From: Verrucomicrobiaceae bacterium
GTDB taxonomy: Bacteria; Verrucomicrobiota; Verrucomicrobiia; Chthoniobacterales; JAATET01
Assembly: GCA_027488755.1 (NCBI GenBank)
Contig: JAIYAZ010000059.1
Coordinates: 1-64,000, forward strand
Length of the DNA stretch: 64,000 bases
Direction of reading: 5' to 3'
The notes under the pieces are model-generated. The model was not told the DNA's origin. It did not search any database and saw nothing but the letters and a program-made list of their open reading frames with translations. This document shows positions 32,953 to 42,554 of this stretch, piece after piece; within the stretch, counting starts at the first letter, position 1, and each line of letters opens with the position of its first letter. The position numbers and the translations under genes are program-made.

Positions 32953-34737
32953 ATGTCCGTTTACCTGCGCACGTTGCGCTACTTCCGGCCGTTTGTCGGG
33001 CCGACGATCTGGGCGACGCTCACGATGTTGATCGCGATTGCTCTGAACCTGCTTTCGCCGTGGCCGCTTAAATACATCATCGACGGCGTGCTGGTGCCGA
33101 AGGACGGCGCGAGCCGGGAGTCGGTCGCGCAGCTGGCGGCGGTTTTTGGCGCGATGCCGCCGATGACGATCGTGCTGTGGCTGTGCGCGGCGGTGGTGGG
33201 GATCAAGCTCATCTGGGGGTTGCTGAACCTTTGGTCGAACTTCCTGTTCATCCGCGTGGGGTTGCAGTCGATGCTGAAGCTGCGCACGGATCTTTACGCG
33301 TGCCTGCAGGCGCTGCCGTTGCGGTTTCACGACGCGCGGCGGAGCGCGGATTCCTCCTACCGGGTGGCCTATGATTCGCAGTCGATCCAGACGATTTACA
33401 ACAAGGGGTTCGCCACGATTCTCCAGGCGATCGTGATGTTGATCGGCGCGATGGCGATCATGTTTGCGGTGAGCTGGCAGCTCACGCTGGCGTCGCTGGC
33501 GGTGCTGCCGTTTGTGTATTGGGCGATCCGGCATTACGCGGAGCGGATCCGGCTGCAGTCGACGGCGATCCACGAGCGGGAGAGCGACGTGCTGGCGGTG
33601 GCGCAGGAGGGTTTGAGCTCGATCCGGCTGGTGCACGCGTTCGGGCGGGAGCGGTTTGAGGTGCGGCAGTTTTTGAACCGCGCGAGCCGCAGCCTGGAGG
33701 CGAATCTGCGGTTCAACGTGACGTCGGTGGTGAGCGCGCTCGTGATCGGGACGTTGATGGCGATGGGCACGGCGGGGATGTATTACGTCGCCGCGCAGCA
33801 GGTGCTGGCGGGGCAGTTGAGCGTGGGTGATCTCGTGCTGTTCGCGACGTATCTGACGATGCTTTACCAGCCGATCGAGCAGCTTTGCTACACGGCGTGG
33901 TCGCTGGAGGGCGCGGCGGCGGGGATGATTCGGTGCTTTGAAATTCTCGACCGCGAGCCGGAGAGCCGCGACGAGGTGGGGGCGACGGATTTGCCGGCGG
34001 TGCGCGGCGAGATCACCTACCGGGGCGTGGCGTTTGGTTATTCGGCCGAGCGGCGGATTCTCAAGGGGATCGATCTGGCGATCGCCCCCGGCGAGACCGT
34101 GGCGTTTGTCGGCGGGACGGGCGCGGGCAAGAGCACGATCCTGAGCCTGCTGCTGCGGTTTTATGAACCCGATGCCGGACAGGTGCTCGTCGACGGGCAC
34201 GACATCCGCCACGTCACCAAAAAATCCCTGCGCGGGCAGATCGGCATGGTGCTGCAGGACACGCTGCTCTTTTCCAGCACGGTGCGGGAGAACATCGCCT
34301 ACGGTCGCCCGGGTGCGACCGAGGAGCAGATTATCGAAGCGGCGAAGCGGGCGCAGGCCTACGATTTCATTATGCAGATGCCGGGGGGCTTTGACGCGCA
34401 GGTGGGTGAGCGGGGCGGGCATCTGAGCGTGGGTCAGCGGCAGCGCATCGGGATCGCGCGGGCGTTTTTGAAGGATGCGCCGATTCTCCTGCTCGACGAG
34501 CCGACGAGCGCGCTCGATCCGGGGACGGAGGCGGCGATCATGGGCACGATCGAGGAGCTGATGAAGGGGCGCACGACGTTGATCGTGACGCACCGGCTGG
34601 CGACGGTGCACCAGATCGGGCGCATCGCCGTGCTCAAGCACGGGGAGATCGTGGAGTTTGGCACCGGGCCCGAGTTACTCACGCGGGGCGGCACCTACGC
34701 CGAGCTTTACCGCGCCGGGCAATACGACGGGGCATAA
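32953..34737 (+). CDS. ABC exporter, MsbA/half-transporter type
   Basis: The 594-residue protein fuses a six-helix permease domain (1-310) to an ATPase domain. Visible motifs are the Walker A GGTGAGKST, the Q-loop region MVLQDTLLFSSTV, the signature LSVGQRQR, the Walker B ILLLDEPTS and the H-loop THRLA. Homodimers of this type export lipids, peptides or drugs. The substrate cannot be assigned. ATG 32953 fits the start of the first membrane helix. A bidirectional terminator separates it from serA. Confidence 0.92.
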   Translation: MSVYLRTLRYFRPFVGPTIWATLTMLIAIALNLLSPWPLKYIIDGVLVPKDGASRESVAQLAAVFGAMPPMTIVLWLCAAVVGIKLIWGLLNLWSNFLFIRVGLQSMLKLRTDLYACLQALPLRFHDARRSADSSYRVAYDSQSIQTIYNKGFATILQAIVMLIGAMAIMFAVSWQLTLASLAVLPFVYWAIRHYAERIRLQSTAIHERESDVLAVAQEGLSSIRLVHAFGRERFEVRQFLNRASRSLEANLRFNVTSVVSALVIGTLMAMGTAGMYYVAAQQVLAGQLSVGDLVLFATYLTMLYQPIEQLCYTAWSLEGAAAGMIRCFEILDREPESRDEVGATDLPAVRGEITYRGVAFGYSAERRILKGIDLAIAPGETVAFVGGTGAGKSTILSLLLRFYEPDAGQVLVDGHDIRHVTKKSLRGQIGMVLQDTLLFSSTVRENIAYGRPGATEEQIIEAAKRAQAYDFIMQMPGGFDAQVGERGGHLSVGQRQRIGIARAFLKDAPILLLDEPTSALDPGTEAAIMGTIEELMKGRTTLIVTHRLATVHQIGRIAVLKHGEIVEFGTGPELLTRGGTYAELYRAGQYDGA

Positions 34738-34767
34738 AAAAAGGGACGCGTTGCCGCGTCCCTTTTT
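34738..34767. terminator. bidirectional intrinsic terminator between convergent genes
   Basis: Thirteen-base perfect arms (34738-34750 and 34755-34767) around a four-base loop, with A5 and T5 ends. It serves the ABC exporter on the plus strand and serA on the minus strand. Confidence 0.93.
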
Positions 34768-34788
34768 GAAGATTTCGAGCCGGGCGGC

Positions 34789-36387
34789 CTAGAGCTGGAC
34801 GACGCGGGCCGAGAAGATGTCGGGCTCGGCGAGCAGGCGGTCGAGCGTGGGCTGGTCGGGGGTGCTGTCGACGTTCAGCACGGTGAGCGCCTTGCCGCCG
34901 ACGGCGTCGCGGGAGAGCGACATGCTGGCGATGTTGACGTTCTGCTGGCCGAGGAGCGTGCCGAGGTGGCCGACGATGCCGGGGCGGTCCTTGTTTTCGA
35001 GGAGGAGGACAACGCCGCCGGGGGTGACTTCGACGGGCTGGCTGTTGATGCGGACGATGCGGGGATCGTTCTTCGCGCCGAAGAAGGTGCCGCCGAGCGA
35101 GACCTTCGTGTCGCCGCTCCAGACGGCGACGTGGAGCCATTCGTTGAAGTCGGTCTGTTCGCTGGACTTCACCTCCTCGACCTGGAGGCCGAGGGTTTCG
35201 GCCATGGAGCGGACGTTGACGCTGTTGACCTCGTCGCCGCCGGCCTGGCGGAGGAAGCCGGTGAGGATGGAGCGGGTGACGGCGTCGGTGGGCAGCTCAA
35301 CGGCCTTGCCGCCGTAGGTGATGACGATGCGGTCGTTGCGCTTCGGCGCGAGCTGGCCGGCGAAGCGGCCGAGTTTGTCGCCGAGGGTGAGGTAGGGCTT
35401 CACGACGGCGAAGGTTTTTGCGTCGATGCTGGGCATGTTCACCGCGTTGCGGATTTCGCCGTCGAGGAGGGCGGCGCGGATGGCCTGGGCGATCTCGATG
35501 CCGACGTTTTCCTGGGCTTCGGCGGTGCTGGCGCCGAGGTGCGGGGTGAAAACGATGTTTTTGAGGTCGCGGAGGGGAAATTCGGCGGGCGGGGGTTCGA
35601 CTTCGTAGACGTCGAGGGCGGCGCCGGCGACCTGGCCGCTTTCGAGGCCGTCCTTGAGGGCGGCTTCATCGATGAGGCCGCCGCGGGCGCAGTTCACGAT
35701 GCGAACGCCCTTTTTGCAGAGCGCGAGGCGGCGGGCGTCGATCATGTGCTTGGTCTCCGCGGTGAGCGGCATGTGCATGGTGAGGAAGTCGACGCGAGGG
35801 AGGAGTTCGTCGATGTTTTCGACGACTTCGACCTGGAGCGAGCGGGCCTTGGCCTCGGAGAGGTAGGGGTCGTAGGCAACGACTCGCATACCGAAGGCGA
35901 GCGCGCGGCGGGCGACCTCGGTGCCGATGCGGCCCATGCCGAGGATGCCGAGGGTTTTATTATAGAGCTCGACGCCCTCGAATTTTTTGCGATCCCAGCG
36001 GCCGGCTTTCATGCTGGCGTCGGCCTGCGGGATGGAGCGGGCGAGCGAGACGATGAGCGAGAAGGCGAGCTCGGCGGTGGAGATCGTGTTGCCGCCGGGG
36101 GTGTTCATGACGATGACGCCGGCCTTGGTGGCGGCGTCGATGTCCACGTTGTCCACGCCGACGCCGGCGCGGCCGACGACCTTCAGGTTTTTGGCGGCCT
36201 CGAGCACCTTGGCGGTGACCTTCGTCTGGGAGCGGACGACGAGGGCGGAAAATTCGGGAATGATTTTGATGAGCTCGGCTTCGGGGAGGCCGGTGTTGAC
36301 CGTGACCTCGAGCGCGCCGCCGGTGGCGAGTTCATCGACGCCGCTTTGGGAGACTGGGTCGGCGACCAGGACCTTGAGGGTTTGCAT
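34789..36387 (-). CDS. serA: D-3-phosphoglycerate dehydrogenase, long form with ACT domain
   Basis: The 532-residue enzyme has GRAGVGVDNVD, the NAD site GILGMGRIGTEVARR, the substrate arginine in NCARGGLIDE and the histidine in FTPHLGASTAEAQ. An allosteric substrate-binding domain follows (about 320-450), and a C-terminal ACT domain (GIVGHLGTLLGQQNVNIASM). It makes phosphohydroxypyruvate, the first step of serine synthesis, and the ACT domain usually gives serine feedback. The length is that of the type I enzyme. Confidence 0.96.
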   Translation of the reverse strand: MQTLKVLVADPVSQSGVDELATGGALEVTVNTGLPEAELIKIIPEFSALVVRSQTKVTAKVLEAAKNLKVVGRAGVGVDNVDIDAATKAGVIVMNTPGGNTISTAELAFSLIVSLARSIPQADASMKAGRWDRKKFEGVELYNKTLGILGMGRIGTEVARRALAFGMRVVAYDPYLSEAKARSLQVEVVENIDELLPRVDFLTMHMPLTAETKHMIDARRLALCKKGVRIVNCARGGLIDEAALKDGLESGQVAGAALDVYEVEPPPAEFPLRDLKNIVFTPHLGASTAEAQENVGIEIAQAIRAALLDGEIRNAVNMPSIDAKTFAVVKPYLTLGDKLGRFAGQLAPKRNDRIVITYGGKAVELPTDAVTRSILTGFLRQAGGDEVNSVNVRSMAETLGLQVEEVKSSEQTDFNEWLHVAVWSGDTKVSLGGTFFGAKNDPRIVRINSQPVEVTPGGVVLLLENKDRPGIVGHLGTLLGQQNVNIASMSLSRDAVGGKALTVLNVDSTPDQPTLDRLLAEPDIFSARVVQL

Positions 36388-36469
36388 AGGAAGGCGAGAG
36401 CGTAGGCGGCAACCGGCGGGGTGTCAAAACGGCATTGCCTCCGGCGTGGCGCGGTGCAATTTTCCCCGC

Positions 36470-36700
36470 ATGGCTCAAGGTCAAGGTTCCTCCGGCAACG
36501 TGATTGCCGCGCTCGCGAGTTTTTTCATTCCGGGGCTCGGGCAGCTCATCCAGGGCCGCATCCTGCCGGCGCTGGGGTTTTTCCTGACGGTCGGCATTGG
36601 CTACGCGCTGTGGTGGCTGCTGTTCATCCCGGCGGTGATTGGTTTTCTCGTCCATGTCTGGGCCGTGGTGGACGCGGCGACGTGGAAGCCGCGGGGATAG
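36470..36700 (+). CDS. small two-helix membrane protein (76 aa)
   Basis: The protein has two hydrophobic helices: LASFFIPGLGQLIQGRILPA leading into LGFFLTVGIGYALWW, then FIPAVIGFLVHVWAVVDAAT. The PGLGQ-x2-QGR turn is shared with TM2-like small membrane proteins. The function is unknown. It is 41 bases upstream of the aldehyde dehydrogenase gene and may be co-transcribed with it. Confidence 0.75.
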   Translation: MAQGQGSSGNVIAALASFFIPGLGQLIQGRILPALGFFLTVGIGYALWWLLFIPAVIGFLVHVWAVVDAATWKPRG

Positions 36701-36741
36701 CCGGCGTTCGCATTTGGCGCGGGATGGGGTAGATTCGCGCC

Positions 36742-38220
36742 ATGGAGCCCCTGCTGAACTACGTTGGCGGGAAGTTTGTCCCGGCCCGGGACGAACGCAC
36801 CCGGGAGTTTCTCAATCCGGCGGACAATTCCGTGCTGGGCCTGGCCACCGAGAGCGACGCGGCGGATGCGGCGGCGGCGGTCGCGGCGGCGCGCGCGGCG
36901 TTTGACGAGGGGCCCTGGCCCGCCACGCCCCCGCCGGAGCGGGCGGCGCGGTTGTTTCGGCTCGCGGATTTGATTGAGGCGAACGCCGAGGAGTTTTCCC
37001 GCCGCGACACGTTGAACAACGGCAAGCCCCGCCGTGAGGCGCGGTTTGATGCGGCCGACACCGCGGCGTGCTTCCGCTACTACGCGGGCCTCGCGACGAA
37101 GCCGCACGGGCAGACGTTCGAGCTGAGTGATCCGAACATGACATCGATGACGGTGCGCGAGCCGGTGGGCGTGTGCGGGCAGATCATTCCGTGGAATTAC
37201 CCGCTGCTCATGGCCGCGTGGAAGCTCGCCCCCGCCCTGGCCGCGGGCAACTGCTGCATCCTCAAGCCGTCGGAGCTTACCCCGTGGAGCGCGCAGCTGC
37301 TTTTTCAGCTCATCGACGAGGTTGGCTTCCCGCCCGGCGCGGTGCAGCTGCTTTACGGGGCGGGCGATCCGGTCGGTTCGGCGCTGGCGGCGAGCGAGCG
37401 CGTGGACAAGATCGCCTTCACCGGCGGCACGGCGACGGGGCGCAAAATCATGCAGGCCGCCACGGGCAACCTGAAGCGCGTCACGCTCGAGCTGGGCGGC
37501 AAGTCGCCCATCGTGATGTTTGCGGACGTGGACCCCGACGTGGCGGTGGAATACGCGCTCTTCGGCATCTTTGCGGGCCAGGGTGAGGTGTGCAACGCGG
37601 GTTCGCGCCTCTTTCTGGAGCGCGCGCTGGCCGACAAAATCCTCCCGCGCCTCGCCGCGGCGGCGGCGAAAATCGCGGTCGGCCCCGGCCTCGACGAAAC
37701 CAGCGAAATGGGCCCGCTCGTCTCCCGGGCCCACCAGCAGAAGGTCCTCGGCTACATCGCCGGCGGCCGCGAGGTCGGCGCCACGCTCCTCACCGGCGGC
37801 GAGTCCTACGCCGACCACCGCGCGGCGGGGAATTTCGTGCCGCCCACGATCTTCACGGACGTGCCGCCCGATGCGAAGATCTGGCGCGAGGAAATCTTCG
37901 GACCCGTGCTGTGCGTGGACACCTTCGAGACCGAGGAGGAGGCCATTCGCAAGGCCAACGACACGCCCTACGGCCTGGCCGGCGCGGTCTTTACGAAGGA
38001 TGGTTCGCGCGCCCAGCGCGTGATCCGCCGCCTGCGCGCGGGCGTGACGTGGATCAACACCTTCCACTTCACGTTCAACGAAGTGCCCTGGGGCGGCTTC
38101 AAGATGAGCGGCTTCGGGCGCGAGCTCGGGCCGCACGGTTACGACGCCTACACCGAGGTCAAACAAATCACCACCCACCTCGCGCCCGCGCCGCTCGGCT
38201 GGTTCCGCCACCTCGGTTGA
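36742..38220 (+). CDS. aldehyde dehydrogenase (betaine/aminoaldehyde type)
   Basis: The 492-residue enzyme has PWNYP (N152), KPSE (K175), LELGGK (E250) and the catalytic cysteine in GQGEVCNAG (C284). All key residues are present, unlike the truncated homologue at 26061. It oxidises an aldehyde to its acid with NAD(P). A nearby FAD amine oxidase suggests that the aldehyde comes from an amine, which is inference. The start fits the family N-terminus (YVGGKFVPA). Confidence 0.92.
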   Translation: MEPLLNYVGGKFVPARDERTREFLNPADNSVLGLATESDAADAAAAVAAARAAFDEGPWPATPPPERAARLFRLADLIEANAEEFSRRDTLNNGKPRREARFDAADTAACFRYYAGLATKPHGQTFELSDPNMTSMTVREPVGVCGQIIPWNYPLLMAAWKLAPALAAGNCCILKPSELTPWSAQLLFQLIDEVGFPPGAVQLLYGAGDPVGSALAASERVDKIAFTGGTATGRKIMQAATGNLKRVTLELGGKSPIVMFADVDPDVAVEYALFGIFAGQGEVCNAGSRLFLERALADKILPRLAAAAAKIAVGPGLDETSEMGPLVSRAHQQKVLGYIAGGREVGATLLTGGESYADHRAAGNFVPPTIFTDVPPDAKIWREEIFGPVLCVDTFETEEEAIRKANDTPYGLAGAVFTKDGSRAQRVIRRLRAGVTWINTFHFTFNEVPWGGFKMSGFGRELGPHGYDAYTEVKQITTHLAPAPLGWFRHLG

Positions 38221-38263
38221 GCGGCCTCGCCAAGTCCGCCGCGCCGAGTTAACGTCCCTCCCC

Positions 38264-38629
38264 ATGGCCCACAACGTCCTCGGCGGTGAACTGGCGGCAT
38301 GCTGCTCGTCCCCGCGCACCGGCTACTTCCGCGATGGTTACTGCCACACCGGACCCGGCGACGTGGGCCTGCACACGGTCTGCGCGGAAATGACCGAGGA
38401 ATTTCTCCGCTTCACCTACGAGCGCGGCAACGACCTCGTGACCCCGCGGCCGGAGTTTCAATTTCTCGGCCTGCAACCGGGCGACCGCTGGTGCCTGTGC
38501 GTCAGCCGCTGGGTGGAGGCCCTCGAGGCCGGCTGCGCGCCGCCCGTGCTCCTGCGCTCCACCCACGCGTCCACGCTGGAATTCGTCACCCTTGCCGACC
38601 TCGCCGCCCATGCCCTCGATGACCGATAA
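38264..38629 (+). CDS. DUF2237 family protein
   Basis: The 121-residue protein fits DUF2237: NVLGGELAACCSSPRTGYFR, GPGDVGLHTVCAEMTEEFL, TPRPEFQFLGLQPGDRWCLC and PPVLLRSTH. Several conserved cysteines suggest metal or redox chemistry, but the family role is unknown. It lies between the aldehyde dehydrogenase and amine oxidase genes and overlaps the latter by 11 bases. Confidence 0.92.
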   Translation: MAHNVLGGELAACCSSPRTGYFRDGYCHTGPGDVGLHTVCAEMTEEFLRFTYERGNDLVTPRPEFQFLGLQPGDRWCLCVSRWVEALEAGCAPPVLLRSTHASTLEFVTLADLAAHALDDR

Positions 38630-39890
38630 AAAACCCATCATTGTCATCGGCGCCGGCGCCGCCGGCCTTTGCGCGGCCGATGCGCTCGTGGAGGCCGGCT
38701 ACGACGCCGTGATCTTTGAGGCCTCCGACCACCTCGGTGGACGCGTGCGCTCGCTCGAAGGGTTTGCCGACGTGCCGATCGAACTCGGCGCGGAGGAAAT
38801 CCACGGACCCGACAACGCCGTGGCCGCGGCGGCCCGCGCCCTCGGCATGGAAACCGTGCACCACGTCACGATGGACGACGTGCTCCGGCTCGACGGCGAG
38901 TTGCTCGCCCTCGACCAGGCGCAGGCCGACCCGGACGTGCGTCGCGCCTTCGACGTGATTGATTCCCTTGGCGACTACCGCGGCGAAAACTGGACTGCCG
39001 AGGAGTTTCTCGTGCGTTCGCATTTCCCGCGCCGCGCCTGGCATTACCTCGACTCGCGCCTCGGCGTCGAGCACGGCACCACGCTCGACCGGCTCGCCAT
39101 GCGGGGCTTCGCCACCTACCAGCGCGGCTGGGAGGCGCGGGAGACGAATTACACGCTCAAGGGCCGCTACCTCGACCTCTTCCAGCCCATGATCAAACGG
39201 CTCGAAGGCCGCATCCGGCTGAACACGCCCGTCGCCGCGATCGAGTGGAACGACGCCCCGCGCGTGCGGCTGCAGAACGCCGGGGAGCATCCCGCCGCGG
39301 CCATAATCGTCACCGTCCCGCTCACCATCCTGCGCGAGCGGCTGCTCCATTTCTCGCCCCAGCTTCCGCCGGAAAAGGTCGCCGCGGCCGACTCCATCGG
39401 CATGGACACGGGCATGAAAATCATCCTCAAGTTCAAGCACCGGTTCTGGGACGACGGCATGTATTTTCTGCACACCGACGGGTTTCTTCCGCAGTTCTGG
39501 ACCGCGGCCAAGGGCAAGTCCGACACCGCGCACGTGCTCACCGCCTTTGTCGGCGGCACCCGCGCCGAGACGCTCGACAACATGAGCGTCGACCCTGTGC
39601 GCTTCGCCATCGAGGAGCTCGACGAGGTCTTTGGCGCGAAGATTGCCTCGCGTTCCTTCGAGCGCGGGCTGATCGCCGACTGGGGCGCGGACCCTTGGAT
39701 TCGCGGGCTCTACAGCTACCCGACGCCGCAGACCACCGAGGCCGTGCGCGAGGCGTTGGCGCGGCCGCTGGCGGGCAAAATCTTTTTCGCCGGCGAGGCC
39801 ACGAACACGCTCGGCGCCAGCGGCACCGTGCATGGCGCGATGGACACCGGCTGGCGCGCGGCCGCCGAAGTGCGCGCCGCGCTCGAATAA
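38619..39890 (+). CDS. FAD-dependent amine oxidase (flavin monoamine oxidase family)
   Basis: The 423-residue protein opens with the dinucleotide-binding KKPIIVIGAGAAGLCAADAL, followed by FEASDHLGGRVRS. It ends with the FAD motif IFFAGEATNTLGASGTVHGA. This layout belongs to polyamine/monoamine oxidases and related oxidoreductases. It has no signal peptide. ATG 38619 is used because it directly precedes the FAD fold; ATG 38610 is close by. With the aldehyde dehydrogenase upstream it could convert an amine to an acid. Confidence 0.9.
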   Translation: MTDKKPIIVIGAGAAGLCAADALVEAGYDAVIFEASDHLGGRVRSLEGFADVPIELGAEEIHGPDNAVAAAARALGMETVHHVTMDDVLRLDGELLALDQAQADPDVRRAFDVIDSLGDYRGENWTAEEFLVRSHFPRRAWHYLDSRLGVEHGTTLDRLAMRGFATYQRGWEARETNYTLKGRYLDLFQPMIKRLEGRIRLNTPVAAIEWNDAPRVRLQNAGEHPAAAIIVTVPLTILRERLLHFSPQLPPEKVAAADSIGMDTGMKIILKFKHRFWDDGMYFLHTDGFLPQFWTAAKGKSDTAHVLTAFVGGTRAETLDNMSVDPVRFAIEELDEVFGAKIASRSFERGLIADWGADPWIRGLYSYPTPQTTEAVREALARPLAGKIFFAGEATNTLGASGTVHGAMDTGWRAAAEVRAALE

Positions 39891-39915
39891 TCGCCGTTTC
39901 GTGCGAGGATCCCGC

Positions 39916-40434
39916 ATGCCCGCCGAAGCCGAGCCCATCGACGTCGAAGTTTTGCCGCCCCGCCGCGACGGGGACACGCCGGACTTGTCCCGCCTGATCG
40001 CCTGGATTCTCGACGACCTCATTCCGATCCCCGGCACGAAATACCGCGTCGGGCTCGACCCGTTCATCGGGCTCATTCCCGGCGTGGGCGATGGCTCGAG
40101 CGCACTCATCGCGTCGACGCTGCTCATCAACGCCCTGCGGGCCGGCGTGCCGCGCATCGTCATCGTGCGCATGGCGCTCAACGTCCTCATCAACGCCGTG
40201 CTGGGCGCGCTGCCCGGCGTGGGCGATGTGTTCTCCGCCGTGTTCAAATCCAACCGGCGGAACTGCGACCTGCTCGAGCGTCACGCGAGCCGGGGCGTGC
40301 GGCGGGCCTCCACGCGGGGCGACTGGATCTTTGTCGGCGCGCTGGTCGGCGGTGTGCTGCTCGCGGCGGTGGCGGCCTCGGTGGGCGTTGCCCTGCTTGT
40401 CTGGCAGGTGGTGAAGCTGCTCTTCGGCGCCTGA
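39916..40434 (+). CDS. DUF4112 membrane protein
   Basis: The 172-residue protein has DLSRLIAWILDDLIPIPGTK, then RVGLDPFIGLIPGVGDGSSA, and a second LGALPGVGDVFSAVFKSN repeat, all typical of DUF4112. A C-terminal transmembrane helix follows (WIFVGALVGGVLLAAVAASV). The function is unknown. The membrane hydrolase gene begins one base after its stop, so the two are coupled. Confidence 0.92.
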   Translation: MPAEAEPIDVEVLPPRRDGDTPDLSRLIAWILDDLIPIPGTKYRVGLDPFIGLIPGVGDGSSALIASTLLINALRAGVPRIVIVRMALNVLINAVLGALPGVGDVFSAVFKSNRRNCDLLERHASRGVRRASTRGDWIFVGALVGGVLLAAVAASVGVALLVWQVVKLLFGA

Positions 40435-40435
40435 G

Positions 40436-41563
40436 ATGCTGGCGGGCTTTTGTCTGCTAATCGCGCTGGCCCTGCTGGCGCTGAGCACGCTGGTCTTCCG
40501 GCCTGCGCCGACGATGGGGACCTTTCCCCTGGCGGTGGGCGCGACGGAGCTTGGGCACTGGTTTGCGCTGGCGGCGCTGGCGGTCGCGCTGGCGGCGCCG
40601 AAGTCCGACCCTGTGGGCATGGCGGCGGCGGGACTGGCCGGGATCGCGTTTGCGTTCTTCCTCGTGCCCGCGGTGCGGGCGGCCCGGAACGCGTGGCGGC
40701 TCCAGGCCGCGCTGCGTGCGCTGGGGGAGGCGCCGCCGGTGTTTTCGTGGCGTCGTCTGTTTTGCTGGCCCGAGCGGCATCGGCCGGAAGGCAAACGGAT
40801 GGTCGCGGATGGGGTGGGGTTTGATTTTTACCGGGCCCGGGGTCGGTCGGCTGCGCCACTCGTGGTCGTCGTGCACGGCGGGGGCTGGATGGCGGGGGCG
40901 GCGGACGAACTTGCGGGATGGAACCGCTGGCTGGCGGCTCGCGGCGTGGCCGTGGCGGCCGTTGAATACACGCTCGTGCCCGGCGCGGTGTGGCCACGGC
41001 AGCGGGACGAGGTGCGGGCGGTGATCGCGCATGTGCGGGCGGAGGCGGCGGTCTTTGGCGTCGATCCCAGCCGCGTGGTGCTGCTCGGACGCTCGGCGGG
41101 CGGGCAGATCGCCAGTGCGCTGGCGGCGTTGCCGGGACAGCCGTGGCTGCGGGGGTGCGTGTGCCTTTACGCGCCGTTTGACCTCGAGTTCGCCTACACC
41201 CACGGGCGGGAGGACGACGTGCTGCGTTCGCGCTGGCTGCTGCGCAGCTACCTCGGCGGCACGCCGGAGGAGGTCCCCGCGGCCTACCGCGAGGCTTCGG
41301 CCTACGCGGAGGTGCGGGCCGATGCGCCGCCGTTCCTGCTGCTGCACGGCGGGCGCGACGAACTCGTCTGGCGCGTGCAGACCGAGCGCTTTGCCGCGCG
41401 GCTGGCGGAGCGCGGGGTGGAGCACGTGTTTCTGGAACTGCCGTGGGCGACCCACGCGTTTGATTACAATCTCCACGGTCCCGGCGGGCAGGTGTTCGCC
41501 GCGGCGATCACGGCGTTTCTCGCGCGCACCTGCGGCACTGATGCCATGTCGGCGGCGGGCTGA
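40436..41563 (+). CDS. membrane-anchored alpha/beta-hydrolase (esterase)
   Basis: The 375-residue protein has three N-terminal hydrophobic helices (1-80), then a hydrolase domain: VVVVHGGGWMAG (oxyanion hole), GRSAGGQIASALA (nucleophile serine), HGGRDELV (acid) and ATHAFDYN (histidine). The hydrolase side is of the hormone-sensitive lipase/BD-FAE type. It likely acts on an ester near the membrane. The topology cannot be settled by eye. The start follows the DUF4112 stop by one base. Confidence 0.85.
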   Translation: MLAGFCLLIALALLALSTLVFRPAPTMGTFPLAVGATELGHWFALAALAVALAAPKSDPVGMAAAGLAGIAFAFFLVPAVRAARNAWRLQAALRALGEAPPVFSWRRLFCWPERHRPEGKRMVADGVGFDFYRARGRSAAPLVVVVHGGGWMAGAADELAGWNRWLAARGVAVAAVEYTLVPGAVWPRQRDEVRAVIAHVRAEAAVFGVDPSRVVLLGRSAGGQIASALAALPGQPWLRGCVCLYAPFDLEFAYTHGREDDVLRSRWLLRSYLGGTPEEVPAAYREASAYAEVRADAPPFLLLHGGRDELVWRVQTERFAARLAERGVEHVFLELPWATHAFDYNLHGPGGQVFAAAITAFLARTCGTDAMSAAG

Positions 41564-41606
41564 ATCCGCGCTCGCCCCTCGGGGGCGTTTCGCCTGAAAT
41601 GACGCC

Positions 41607-42353
41607 ATGCGCTGGATTTTTGCGGTCGTGTTCGCGGGTGTCTCCGCGGTGCATGCGGACTGGACCCCGGTGACTACGCCCGCCCCAGTGGACGCGGGGC
41701 CCGGGGTGGTGTTCGTGCGGCAGGACATCCGCCACGGCGACCGCACCGTGCGGGTCGAGGGCGTGCTGGCCCGCGCGCGGGACGTGCGTTTTGCGGTGTG
41801 CGACAACCCCGGGGGCGAGTCGCTCGCTGCTTTCCTCGCGGCGAAGGGCGCACTTGCCGGCGTGAACGGCGGTTACTTTCACCCGGACGGCACGCCGCTC
41901 GGTCTCGTGATCACGGACGGCCGGCGCGAGCACGGCTTTGAGCGGGCCAAGTTGCTGAGCGGAATCTTTCTCGTTACGAAAAGCGGGCCGCGGCTCGTGC
42001 GCGCGGGTCAGTATCAGCCTTCGTCCGGCGATCGCGAGGCCCTGCAGGCCGGGCCGTTTTTGCTGGAAGCCGGGCAGCCGGTGGCCGGCTTGAACGCCAC
42101 CCGCGCCGCGCGCCGCACCGTGGTCGCCACCGACGGCAAGGGCCGCTGGGCGCTGCTCACGGTCTCGCCGCTCACGCTGGCCGAGACCGGCTCCCTCCTC
42201 GCGGCTTCGTCGGGCTGGCTGGGGGTCGCGTTGACGACCGCGCTCAACCTCGATGGGGGCTCCTCCACGGCGCTGTGGGTGGGTGGACCGGGGATTTCCC
42301 GACCCGAGTTCGGCTCGGTGCGAAACTTCCTGGCGATTTTTCCGCGGCGCTGA
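41607..42353 (+). CDS. secreted NAGPA-type phosphodiester glycosidase
   Basis: The 248-residue protein has a signal peptide (MRWIFAVVFAGVSAVHA) and the NAGPA domain: ALAGVNGGYFHPDGTPLGLV, QAGPFLLEAG and TALNLDGGSSTALWV. Such domains hydrolyse N-acetylglucosamine phosphodiesters and occur in bacterial exopolysaccharide and wall proteins. It probably acts in the periplasm or outside the cell. The ATG is supported by the signal peptide. It precedes the TPR/Exb cluster by 201 bases. Confidence 0.87.
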   Translation: MRWIFAVVFAGVSAVHADWTPVTTPAPVDAGPGVVFVRQDIRHGDRTVRVEGVLARARDVRFAVCDNPGGESLAAFLAAKGALAGVNGGYFHPDGTPLGLVITDGRREHGFERAKLLSGIFLVTKSGPRLVRAGQYQPSSGDREALQAGPFLLEAGQPVAGLNATRAARRTVVATDGKGRWALLTVSPLTLAETGSLLAASSGWLGVALTTALNLDGGSSTALWVGGPGISRPEFGSVRNFLAIFPRR

Positions 42354-42554
42354 TTTGCGCGCCGCCGGGCGGGGGTGACGATTTTTTCACGCGCGACCGC
42401 GTTCGCCCTTGTCGCATCAGGGAAAATCGGTAGATTCACCGGTCCCGGCTTCCTGCCGTCCATCCACTTTCTCCCCTTGAACGTTGGTAAGAACATTTGC
42501 TGCCCCGGCCCCGCGGCCTCGCGCCCGGCTGCCCCAAGCTTTTCCGCCCTCCTT

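Noticed and set aside
34966-36405. Plus-strand frame antisense to serA
   Set aside because: Shadow of a well-defined SerA with all catalytic motifs.
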